This document shows positions 5,691 through 12,172 of a stretch of 12,172 nucleotides of DNA, piece by piece (within the stretch, counting starts at the first letter, position 1; each line of letters starts with the position of its first letter). The notes under the pieces were generated by a model. That model saw only the letters and a list, made by a program, of their open reading frames with translations, ran no database searches and was not told the origin of the DNA. Source of the DNA: Corynebacterium sp. (GTDB taxonomy: Bacteria > Actinomycetota > Actinomycetes > Mycobacteriales > Mycobacteriaceae); NCBI GenBank assembly GCA_030450335.1, contig JAKDIS010000080.1, forward strand, positions 1 to 12,172. The letters run 5' to 3'. The translations under genes and the position numbers were made by a program.

Positions 5691-6671
5691 ATCACGACAG
5701 GTATCCGCGGCACGGTCGGCGGGACCCCCCTGGTCCTGCTCGACCGTCTCTTCCCCGGCCCGGCACGGGTGTGGGCGAAACTCGAGGGGTTCAACCCCAG
5801 TGGCAGCGCCAAGGACCGCACGGCCGCCGCGTTGCTCGCCTCCGCACTGTCCACGGGCACCGTGCGGGCGGGCGGGTGCGTGGTGGAGTCCAGTTCCGGC
5901 AATCTCGGCGTGGCCCTGGCCAGGGACTGCGCACTGCACGACATCGACTTCCACTGCGTGGTGGACCCGCACGCGAACCGCCAGACGGTGGCGGTGATGA
6001 CGGCCCTGGGCGCGACGGTGCACCACGTGGACTCCCCGGACCCGGCGACCGGCGACTGGCTCGCCGCCCGGCGCACCCGGGTCGCCGACCTGCTCCGTGA
6101 ACTCCCGGGCGCGGTGAACCTCGACCAGTACTCCAACCGGGCGGCGTTCGACGCGCACTCCTCCGGGACGATGCGGGAGATCGTCGACCAGCTCGGACGC
6201 GCCCCGGACGCCCTGTTCGTGGCGGTGAGCACCACCGGGACGATCGGCGGGTGCGTCCGGCACCTGCGCGAGACCGGTGCGCGCACCCGGGTCACCGCGG
6301 TGGACGCGGAGGGGTCGGTGCTCTACGGCGGTCGGCGTGGGGAACGTCTGCTGCCGGGGTTCGGTGCCGGGGTGGTCCCGGACCTCGCCGGGCTCACGGA
6401 CATCGGGGACGTCGTGCGGGTGTCCGCGGCAGACACGGTGGCCGGTGCCCGGGCGCTGGCGCGGCGGGAGGGGATCCTGCCCGGGGCGTCCGGCGGCGCG
6501 GTCGTCGCGGCGGCTGCGGGCCGTGCCCGTGAACACGGCCGGAGCCAGGATGCGGAACAGCGGACGGACACCGTGCTAGTGCTGCACGACTTCGGTACCG
6601 CCTACCTGGACACGCTCTACGACGACGACTGGGTCGCCGAACACATCGGGGTGGTGCCGTCATGGCGGTGA
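5691..6671 (+). CDS. SbnA-like PLP-dependent synthase (cysteine synthase family)
   Basis: A 326-residue fold type II PLP enzyme. S. aureus SbnA, also about 326 residues, joins O-phosphoserine and glutamate to N-(2-amino-2-carboxyethyl)-glutamate, the precursor of 2,3-diaminopropionate. Motifs: VGGTPLVLL (9-17), NPSGSAKDR (35-43) with PLP lysine K41, ESSSGNLGVALA (66-77), STTGTIGG (180-187), GASGGA (265-270), and FGTAYLDTLYDDDW near the end, which resembles the SbnA tail. The conserved beginning is coded upstream of the first GTG (5769), but between the in-frame stop at 5667-5669 and 5769 there is no ATG, GTG or TTG. The only well-placed codon is ATC at 5691, seven bases after AAAGG (5679-5683), so I infer an ATC start. 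The last ten bases overlap the fusion gene. Plain cysteine synthase activity is possible but less likely. Confidence 0.8.
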   Translation: MTTGIRGTVGGTPLVLLDRLFPGPARVWAKLEGFNPSGSAKDRTAAALLASALSTGTVRAGGCVVESSSGNLGVALARDCALHDIDFHCVVDPHANRQTVAVMTALGATVHHVDSPDPATGDWLAARRTRVADLLRELPGAVNLDQYSNRAAFDAHSSGTMREIVDQLGRAPDALFVAVSTTGTIGGCVRHLRETGARTRVTAVDAEGSVLYGGRRGERLLPGFGAGVVPDLAGLTDIGDVVRVSAADTVAGARALARREGILPGASGGAVVAAAAGRAREHGRSQDAEQRTDTVLVLHDFGTAYLDTLYDDDWVAEHIGVVPSWR

Positions 6672-9517
6672 ACTCTCCCGACCTGAGGGTCGCGATCATC
6701 GGGGCCGGCCCGCGGGGCCTGTGGGCCGCTGAGGAGCTCCTGGACCAGGCGCGGGCGCACGGGGTGAGGGTGGCCGTGGACGTGTGGGACGACCGGGCCC
6801 CCGGCGCCGGGTCGGCCTACGGCACGGAGCAGCCCGACCACTGGACGATGAACGTGTCCTCGCACATCGTCACCAGTGCCCTGGGTAGTTTCGACGGGTG
6901 GCGGCGGCAGTTCGGGCGTGGATCCGACGCCGACCCTTTCCCGCCCCGGTCGCTGGTGGGCCGGTTCTTCGCCGAGTCCTGGCAGGCCCTGCTCGACTCC
7001 ACGCGGCAACCGGACTCGGGGTGCACGCTGCACATCGTGGCCGCCCGGGTCACCGACCTGGGCGAACTGGAGGGGTACGACGAAGTGCTGCTGGCAACCG
7101 GGCACGCCCGGACCTGGCCCGGGGCCCTGCCCCCGACCGTCGGGTCGGGGGACGTCCCCGCCGTACCGGTCGTCGGGGTCTATCCACCCGACGGGCTGCG
7201 CAGGATCGCCGCGGGCGCGGTGGTGGACGTGCGCGGCGCGGCGTTGACGTTCGTGGACGCCGCGCTGGAGCTCACCCTCGGTCGCGGCGGTTCCGTTGTC
7301 CCCGCCGACGGAGGGTGGGTCTACCGCCGCGGCGGGTCCGAGCCTGCGGCCATCCGGCCGCTCAGCCGCACCGGCCGGTTCATGACGGTGAAGCCGGAGC
7401 CGGGCAGTCCCCTGGCGGGTCTGCGGCCGTCGGACGGGTTGGCCGCCGAGGAGCGTCGGGTGCGGGTGAGTCGCGACCTCGGGGAGCTGCGGGACGCGGT
7501 GGCGTGCGCGGCGGACCGTCTGCTTGCCACGGCCCGGGGCACGGAGGACGGGGCTCTCGTGCGCCGCGTCATCGCAGGTACCGATACCGGAGTGGATGCC
7601 GTGACCGAGCTCCGCAACTCCCACGCGGTCGCCACCGGCGCCGCAACCCCCGACGCCGCCTGGGCGGTCGGCCACGCGTGGCGCTCGCTCTACCCCGCGA
7701 TCGTGTGGCGTACGTCCCACGGTCGACGCATCTCACTGCCCGGTTTCGCGGCGTTGGCCCGGACCCTGGAGCGCGTGGCGTTCGGGCTGCCGCCGCACAA
7801 CGCCGCCCGGCTGCTGGCCCTCATCGACGCCGGGGTCGTCCACGCCCCGGTACGCGCGGAGGTCGGGACGCTGACGCCGCCGGCCGACGTGGTCGTGGAC
7901 GCGGTCCTCGCCCCGGCCGGGGACGTCCCCGGCACCCTGGCGTCCGGTACCGGGCGGGTGGACGCCGCGGGGCACGTGGTGGGCCGACCGGGGCTCTCGG
8001 TGGTCGGACGGGACGCCGACGCGTCACTGACCGGGGCCGACTCCCTCAACCGCTCCCTGCACGACGTGGTGCCACGGTGGGCACGGCGGGTGGTCAGGGC
8101 CCACGGGCCCAGCCGCCCCGGGACGCCCGGCGCCGAGGGGACCGTACCGCTGCCCGCACGGCTGGAGCCGTGGATGGTGGAGCTGCTGGGTGACGCCGGG
8201 GCGTGTCGCACGTTGCTGGAGGAGCACGGGTCCCCGGTCAACGTCCTGCGCACCGCACCGATGGTGCGCAACATGGCGGAGCTGCGCGACGCCGGCGCCG
8301 ACGCCGGGGTGGAGACCCGGGTGTTCTACGCCCGCAAGGCGAACAAGGCCCTGTGTTTCGTGGACACCGCGCTCCGGGCCGGTCACGGGGTCGACGTCGC
8401 CAGCGAACGCGAGCTGCGCCAGGTCCTCGACCGTGGTGTGCCCGGGGACCGCGTGATCCTCAGCGCGGCGGTGAAACCGGACCGGCTGCTGCAACTGGCG
8501 GTGGACAACGCGGTGACCGTGTCGGTGGACAACGTGGCCGAACTGCACCGACTCAGCCGTCTCAGCCGTCTCAGCCGTCTCAGCGAGCAGGGTGACGGCG
8601 CTCCCGCGGTCCGGGCGCGCGTCGCCCCGCGGGTGTCGCCGGACCCGGAGCGTCTGCCACCGACCCGCTTCGGGGAACGTCCGGCGATCTGGCGGGACGC
8701 GCTCGTGGAAGTTGGGGGCACGGTGGAGGTCGTCGGCGCGCACGTGCACCTGCACGGTTACTCCGCCGCGGACCGGCGGCTCGCCCTGGTCGACGCCCTG
8801 CAGGTCACCGATGCCGCGACGGAGCTGGGGCACCGTCCAGAATTCGTCGACCTGGGTGGCGGTGTGCCGATGAGCTACCTCGACGACGGGTCCCGGTGGG
8901 AGGCGTTCCTGGACGCCCGCCGCGCGATGGTCGACGGCACCGGGGCGTCCTTCACGTGGAAGTCGGACCCGCTGGCGAACACCTACCCCTTCCACCAGTC
9001 GCCGGTGCGCGGCGACTGGTTGCGCGGACTGCTCGACGGATCCGTCGCCGACGCGCTGATCCGAAGGGGCCTGCGGCTGCACCTGGAACCGGGGCGCGCG
9101 GTGCTCGACGGTTGCGGGATGATCCTGGCACGGGTGGCCTTCCTCAAGGACCGTAGCGACGGTGTCCCCTTGGTCGGGGTGGAGATGAACCGTACGCAGT
9201 GCCGTACCACCTCCGACGACATCCTCGTCGACCCCCTGCTCGTCCGGCAGCGGACGCCTGGCACAGGTCGATCCGGCCGTCCGGAACGCGGTCCCGACGC
9301 GGAGGGTTTCCTCGTCGGCGCGTACTGCATCGAGGACGAGGTGATCATCCGCCGCCGGATGCGTTTCCCGGAGGGGATCTCGACGGGGGACACCCTGGTC
9401 GTCCCGAACACCGCCGGCTACTTCATGCACATCCTCGAGAGCGCCTCGCACCAGATCCCACTGGCACGCAACGTGGTCCTCTACGACAGGGTCCGGGTCG
9501 ACGACATCGACCGCTGA
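6662..9517 (+). CDS. Fusion: NAD_binding_9 flavoprotein domain + Y4yA/SbnH-type PLP decarboxylase
   Basis: A 951-residue two-domain enzyme. Residues 8-470 look like an FAD/NAD(P)-binding protein of the NAD_binding_9 type: VAIIGAGPRGL (10-20) is the dinucleotide fingerprint, followed by GSAYGTEQPDHWTMNV (50-65) and ATGHARTWPG (145-154). After a Pro/Gly/Ala-rich linker (about 480-500), residues 505-951 match the Y4yA family of fold type III PLP enzymes, related to SbnH and diaminopimelate decarboxylase. There, FYARKANKA (555-563) carries the PLP lysine K559, FVDLGGGVPMSYLDD (728-742) and EPGRAVLDGCG (809-819) form the phosphate and active-site loops, and AYCIEDE (887-893) holds the usual partner-site cysteine. 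The ATG at 6662 overlaps the SbnA-like gene by ten bases. SbnH decarboxylates a citryl-diaminopropionate intermediate; the substrate here is unknown. The flavoprotein half could replace the missing SbnB-type oxidation, which is inference only. Confidence 0.85.
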   Translation: MAVNSPDLRVAIIGAGPRGLWAAEELLDQARAHGVRVAVDVWDDRAPGAGSAYGTEQPDHWTMNVSSHIVTSALGSFDGWRRQFGRGSDADPFPPRSLVGRFFAESWQALLDSTRQPDSGCTLHIVAARVTDLGELEGYDEVLLATGHARTWPGALPPTVGSGDVPAVPVVGVYPPDGLRRIAAGAVVDVRGAALTFVDAALELTLGRGGSVVPADGGWVYRRGGSEPAAIRPLSRTGRFMTVKPEPGSPLAGLRPSDGLAAEERRVRVSRDLGELRDAVACAADRLLATARGTEDGALVRRVIAGTDTGVDAVTELRNSHAVATGAATPDAAWAVGHAWRSLYPAIVWRTSHGRRISLPGFAALARTLERVAFGLPPHNAARLLALIDAGVVHAPVRAEVGTLTPPADVVVDAVLAPAGDVPGTLASGTGRVDAAGHVVGRPGLSVVGRDADASLTGADSLNRSLHDVVPRWARRVVRAHGPSRPGTPGAEGTVPLPARLEPWMVELLGDAGACRTLLEEHGSPVNVLRTAPMVRNMAELRDAGADAGVETRVFYARKANKALCFVDTALRAGHGVDVASERELRQVLDRGVPGDRVILSAAVKPDRLLQLAVDNAVTVSVDNVAELHRLSRLSRLSRLSEQGDGAPAVRARVAPRVSPDPERLPPTRFGERPAIWRDALVEVGGTVEVVGAHVHLHGYSAADRRLALVDALQVTDAATELGHRPEFVDLGGGVPMSYLDDGSRWEAFLDARRAMVDGTGASFTWKSDPLANTYPFHQSPVRGDWLRGLLDGSVADALIRRGLRLHLEPGRAVLDGCGMILARVAFLKDRSDGVPLVGVEMNRTQCRTTSDDILVDPLLVRQRTPGTGRSGRPERGPDAEGFLVGAYCIEDEVIIRRRMRFPEGISTGDTLVVPNTAGYFMHILESASHQIPLARNVVLYDRVRVDDIDR
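8549..8584 (+). repeat. Four 9-bp in-frame repeats (RLS) in the fusion gene
   Basis: One cgactcagc and three copies of cgtctcagc run head to tail, coding Arg-Leu-Ser four times (residues 630-641). They fall in the decarboxylase barrel between VDNVAELH and RARVAPRVSP, a loop that varies in length among homologues. The frame is preserved, so slippage would change only loop length. Confidence 0.9.
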
Positions 9518-9533
9518 CGCACACAACGCCGAT

Positions 9534-9564
9534 CCCCCTTCCTATCCACCCCGAATGGAAGGGG
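9534..9564 (+). terminator. Hairpin after the fusion gene
   Basis: ccccttcc (9535-9542) pairs perfectly with ggaagggg (9557-9564) across a 14-base loop, 17 bases after the stop of the fusion gene. There is no following T-run. A terminator for the gadB-to-fusion operon is the most natural reading; a leader element for the nitroreductase is possible. Confidence 0.45.
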
Positions 9565-9598
9565 AACAATGCGCGCGCGGTGATGGTTGACTCTGGTC

Positions 9599-10198
9599 AT
9601 GACACAGCGAACAGACCGCACAGCACCCACCGACGCCCCCGTCCTCGACGTCGTCGCCGGACGGTGGAGCCCGCGCATCTTCGACCGCTCCTCCCCCGTC
9701 GACGAGGACGCGCTGCGCAGCGCCCTGGAGGCCGCCCGGTGGGCGCCCTCGGCGTTCAACCGTCAGCCCTGGCGGTTCCTCCTCGCCCGCCGCGGCGGTC
9801 CCGCCCACGCCACGGTGCTGGACTCGCTCATCGAGTTCAACCGCGGGTGGGCGAAGGACGCCGCGGCGCTGGTGGTCATCGTCGCCGAGACCACCGACGC
9901 CGACGGCAACGTCCTGCCCGAGGCGCGGTACGACGCCGGGCAGGCCGCGGCGTACTTCACCATCCAGGCGCACGCCAACGACCTGCTGGTCCACCAGATG
10001 AGCGGCTTCGACCCCGCCGCCGTCGCCGAGGCCTTCTCCCTGGACGAGGGGCTGGTGCCCCTCACCGTGGTCGCCGTCGGCGTCCTCGGGGACGTGACGG
10101 GTGACGGCGCCGACGGGGTGGACGCCGCCGTGCTGGAGCGGGAGAACGCGCCGCGTACCCGCCGGCCGCTGACGGACTCCGTGCTCGTCGACGGGTGA
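9599..10198 (+). CDS. Nitroreductase-family flavoprotein
   Basis: A 199-residue FMN-dependent nitroreductase-fold protein. GRWSPRIFDRSS (21-32) and ARWAPSAFNRQPWRF (46-60) are the two N-terminal family signatures that bind FMN. GLVPLTVVAVGVLGD (151-165) is the usual C-terminal core strand. The ATG at 9599 is preferred over the in-frame TTG at 9587 because the protein then starts near the family's usual N-terminus; neither has a clear ribosome-binding site. It follows the fusion gene by 81 bases across a hairpin, so it is probably a separate unit. It converges on the ABC transporter gene with only four bases between the stops. Likely activity is NAD(P)H-dependent reduction of nitro compounds, quinones or a related acceptor. 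A role in the upstream pathway is possible but not shown. Confidence 0.9.
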   Translation: MTQRTDRTAPTDAPVLDVVAGRWSPRIFDRSSPVDEDALRSALEAARWAPSAFNRQPWRFLLARRGGPAHATVLDSLIEFNRGWAKDAAALVVIVAETTDADGNVLPEARYDAGQAAAYFTIQAHANDLLVHQMSGFDPAAVAEAFSLDEGLVPLTVVAVGVLGDVTGDGADGVDAAVLERENAPRTRRPLTDSVLVDG

Positions 10199-10202
10199 GC
10201 GG

Positions 10203-11861
10203 CTACCGGACGGCCACCGCAGGCACGGCAGGCACAGCGGGCACGGCGGGCACGGCGGGCACGGCGGGCACAGCCGCAAGGAGCGTGCGGGTGTAGGGGT
10301 GCCGCGGATCGTCGAAGACCTGGTCGGCGGTCCCGGACTCCACGACCTCACCGTCGCGCATCACGATGATGTCGTCGCTGACGTGGTGGATCACCCCGAG
10401 GTCGTGGGAGATGAACAGCAGCGCCACCCCGGTCTCCGCCTGGAGGGTGGTGAGCAGGTCGAGGATGCGTGCCTGGACGGACACGTCGAGGGCGGAGACC
10501 GGTTCGTCGCAGACGATCACGTCCGGGTCGCTGGCCAGGGCACGGGCGATCGCCACGCGTTGGCGCTGTCCCCCGGACAGCCGGAGGGGACGTGACGGCC
10601 GGAAGTCGTCCGACAGTCCCACCTGGTCGAGCAGTTCGGTGACCCGCGTCTGCGCCGGGCCTCCGGTCAGCCCCGTCGTCGACACCGCGTCGAGCAGGAT
10701 CCGGCCGACCGACCACCGCGGGTCGAAGGAGCTCAGCGGGTCCTGGTAGATCACGGAGACGTGCCGGCCGAGGAACTCCACGGACCCCTCGTCGGGGTCG
10801 GTGAGTCCGAGCACGATCCGGGCGGTGGTGGACTTGCCGGACCCGGACTCCCCCACGATGCCGAGGGTGCGTCCCCGGTGCAGCTCGAAGCTCACGTCGC
10901 GCACCGCCGGCACCCCAGACGCAGCAGCACCACCGCGTCGCCGCCTCCCCCGGAAGCTCTTCGCCAGCCCCGTCGCGCGCACCACCGGTTCACCCACCGG
11001 GGCCGGGCGTCCGAACGGGACCGGTTCGCCCGAGGTCAGCAGCCGGCCCCGGGAACCCGCCGTCGGCACGGCGGCGAGCAGGCTGCGGGTGTAGCTGTGC
11101 CGCGGGTCGGCGAGGACCTCGGCGGCGGGCCCCTCCTCCACGACCTCGCCGTGGCGCACCACGACCACCCGGTCGGCCAGCCGGGCCACCACCGACAGGT
11201 CGTGGGAGATGAGGATCAGCGCCGTCCCGTCGTCGGTGGCGGCCTTGAGCACGTCGAGGACCTGCGCCTGCACCGTGGCGTCCAGTGCGGTGGTCGGTTC
11301 ATCGGCGACGATGAGGTCGGGGCGGTTGGCCAGCGCCGAGGCGATGAGCGCACGCTGGCGTAGCCCGCCGGAGAGTTCGTCGGGACGTTGGCCGGCGCGC
11401 AGTGCCGGGTCCGGCACGCCGACCAGGTCGAGCAGTTCCAGCGTCCGGTCGCGGCGTGCCTGCCGGGAGAGCCGGGCCCGTCCCCGGTGGTGGGTGTCGA
11501 GCGCCTCCCCGATCTCCGCGCCGACGGTCCGGAGCGGGTCGAGGGCGACCAGGGCGTCCTGGAGCACCAGGCCGATGCGTCCCCCGCGGATCCGGCGCCA
11601 CCGGCGCGCGCCGAACCCCCGGACGTCGGCCCCGTCGAACTCCAGGCGCCCGGCGCCGACCTGCGCCCCAGGGCCGGCGAGGCCGAGCAGGGAGCGCACG
11701 GACACGGACTTGCCCGACCCCGACTCGCCGACCACGGCGAGGGTCTCGCCGCGGTGCACGGACAGGGACACGCCACGCACGACCTCGTGCTCGCCGAAGG
11801 AGACGTGCAGGTCACGGATGTCGACCAGCGGGGCGTCCCCGGTGGTGTTGTCTTCAGTCAT
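10203..11861 (-). CDS. Fused double ATPase of a peptide/nickel-type ABC transporter
   Basis: A 552-residue cytoplasmic ATPase with two complete ABC domains, equivalent to DppD plus DppF (or CntD plus CntF) joined in one chain. Domain 1: Walker A GESGSGKS (45-52), Q101, signature LSGGLRQR (163-170), Walker B LIVADEP (183-189), H220. Domain 2: Walker A GESGSGKS (337-344), signature LSGGQRQR (428-435), Walker B VIVCDEP (448-454), H486. Each half ends with the oligopeptide-family DPRHxYTRxLLAAVP segment. The C-terminus is a run of Ala-Val-Pro repeats. Of two nearby starts, ATG 11861 is favoured because GAGG lies six bases upstream, whereas ATG 11867 touches it directly; 11867 overlaps the permease stop as ATGA. 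Substrate cannot be read from the ATPase: peptide, nickel or metallophore are all family options. The linked permease is interrupted. Confidence 0.93.
   Translation of the reverse strand: MTEDNTTGDAPLVDIRDLHVSFGEHEVVRGVSLSVHRGETLAVVGESGSGKSVSVRSLLGLAGPGAQVGAGRLEFDGADVRGFGARRWRRIRGGRIGLVLQDALVALDPLRTVGAEIGEALDTHHRGRARLSRQARRDRTLELLDLVGVPDPALRAGQRPDELSGGLRQRALIASALANRPDLIVADEPTTALDATVQAQVLDVLKAATDDGTALILISHDLSVVARLADRVVVVRHGEVVEEGPAAEVLADPRHSYTRSLLAAVPTAGSRGRLLTSGEPVPFGRPAPVGEPVVRATGLAKSFRGRRRRGGAAASGVPAVRDVSFELHRGRTLGIVGESGSGKSTTARIVLGLTDPDEGSVEFLGRHVSVIYQDPLSSFDPRWSVGRILLDAVSTTGLTGGPAQTRVTELLDQVGLSDDFRPSRPLRLSGGQRQRVAIARALASDPDVIVCDEPVSALDVSVQARILDLLTTLQAETGVALLFISHDLGVIHHVSDDIIVMRDGEVVESGTADQVFDDPRHPYTRTLLAAVPAVPAVPAVPAVPAVPAVAVR
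10222..10275 (-). repeat. Six 9-bp repeats coding an Ala-Val-Pro tail
   Basis: Six units of ggcacggcg with small changes run head to tail, three of them identical (10240-10266). On the minus strand they encode Ala-Val-Pro repeats at the C-terminus of the ATPase. They start from the native LLAAVP motif, so the tail looks like expansion of the normal ending. Confidence 0.92.
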
Positions 11862-11863
11862 GG

Positions 11864-12119
11864 TCATCCTCGTTCGAGTCGGGTGCCCAGGGCACGGCCC
11901 AAGGTGGTGAAGGTGAGTGCGACGACGACGATCGCGAGCCCGGGGAACACCTCGAGCCACCAGGCGACCGTGATGTAGGTGCGCCCGGAGTCCAGCAGCG
12001 CACCCCACTCCGGGTCCGGCGGGGCCACGCCCAGGCCGAGGTAGGCCAGGCCGGACGCCCAGATCAGCGCCTGGCCGACGCCGAGGGTCACGGTCACGAT
12101 GAGCGGACGCAGCGCGTTC
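11864..12119 (-). pseudogene. Truncated ABC permease (DppC/OppC-like), C-terminal part
   Basis: Only the last 84 or so residues remain, beginning NALRPLIVTVTLGVG. They include YLGLGVAPPDPEWGALLDSGR, the conserved segment of DppC/OppC/NikC permeases, and two hydrophobic segments, one before and one after it. Family members usually have about 280-300 residues and read L-P-N-A-L-R-P just after the cytoplasmic EAA loop. Here, reading upstream, the Pro codon has become CAG, then GGC, then an in-frame TAG (12127-12125). The gene is therefore cut at that point by foreign sequence. A GTG at 12097 is in frame but lies inside a membrane domain and is not a credible start. The stop overlaps the ATPase start region, so both belonged to one operon, and loss of this subunit should disable the transporter. 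Confidence 0.75.
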
Positions 12120-12172
12120 TGGCCCTACCCTCGTTGAGTGGACACCCGATTTAGCGGGCCCCGTCCCGCACG
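12120..12172. mobile_element. Probable insertion-sequence end, running off the window
   Basis: The permease homology stops at 12119 and the new sequence begins TGGCCCTACCCTCGTTGAG, continuing tggacacccgatttagcggg. A 5'-TG end fits IS3-type elements. The TACCCT at 12126-12131 could be the -10 of a transposase gene reading rightwards. The next TG, at 12135, is an alternative boundary. No transposase is inside the window, so the family is not established. Confidence 0.45.

Noticed and set aside
5769..5771. GTG start for the SbnA-like gene
   Set aside because: It would remove the conserved GTPLV strand, which is plainly encoded in frame just upstream.
8024..9526. 500-residue open frame antisense to the Y4yA-type domain
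   Set aside because: The product is low-complexity and matches nothing recognisable, while the plus strand encodes a clear PLP enzyme.
10222..10275. CRISPR-like or regulatory repeat array
   Set aside because: The 9-bp units have no spacers and are in frame with the ATPase, so they are a coding tandem repeat.
12095..12097. GTG as a true start of a 77-residue permease-like gene
   Set aside because: It falls inside the permease membrane domain and similarity continues upstream to 12118, so it is an internal valine of a truncated gene.
11402..12154. 250-residue plus-strand Arg/Pro-rich frame at the right edge
   Set aside because: It is antisense to the first ATPase domain and to the permease, and is dominated by Arg, Pro and Gly.

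Overview
The window is very GC-rich, and most codons end in G or C, so nearly every gene casts a long open frame on the opposite strand. Together with the gene content and a leaderless-looking promoter, this points to an actinobacterium, plausibly a high-GC Corynebacterium or a relative. That placement is an inference; no rRNA or tRNA gene is present. I count nine gene-sized coding regions plus one gene broken at the right edge.

Left part (1-2361, minus strand). A gene-free margin carries a striking 28-bp perfect inverted repeat and a hairpin over the stop of the first gene. Then come a hemolysin III/TrhA-type (PAQR family) membrane protein, a small PlsC-type acyltransferase ten bases upstream of it, and a TetR-family regulator. 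The first two form a tight pair that probably acts on membrane lipids.

Centre left (2362-4147, plus strand). Facing the TetR gene is a two-gene operon with an ATGA overlap: a zinc-independent NADP-dependent oxidoreductase (CurA/leukotriene B4 dehydrogenase type) and an isochorismatase-fold cysteine hydrolase. The divergent intergenic region holds an 18-bp perfect palindrome, extendable to 32 bp with two mismatched pairs, lying on the candidate -10 boxes for both directions. This is the likely TetR operator.

Centre (4240-9517, plus strand). This is the most interesting block. It has a glutamate decarboxylase, then an SbnA-like PLP enzyme that appears to begin at an ATC codon, then a 951-residue fusion of a flavoprotein-like NAD_binding_9 domain and a Y4yA/SbnH-type PLP decarboxylase. 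The three PLP enzymes belong to three different fold types. The last two genes overlap by ten bases. SbnA makes the precursor of 2,3-diaminopropionate and SbnH decarboxylates a diaminopropionate adduct in staphyloferrin B synthesis. I therefore infer a small amino-acid-derived pathway making a diamine or diaminopropionate-type product, perhaps a metal chelator. No carrier synthetase (IucA/IucC type) and no SbnB-type dehydrogenase is seen in the window.

Right part (9599-12172). A nitroreductase-family flavoprotein on the plus strand converges, with four bases between stop codons, on a minus-strand ABC transporter operon of the peptide/nickel (Opp/Dpp/Cnt) type. Its two ATPases are fused into one protein. 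The upstream permease is cut at a conserved Pro-Asn position by sequence that looks like an insertion-sequence end with a 5'-TG terminus. Transport through this system is therefore probably broken or altered here. Short in-frame tandem repeats occur in the decarboxylase, the fusion enzyme and the ATPase.
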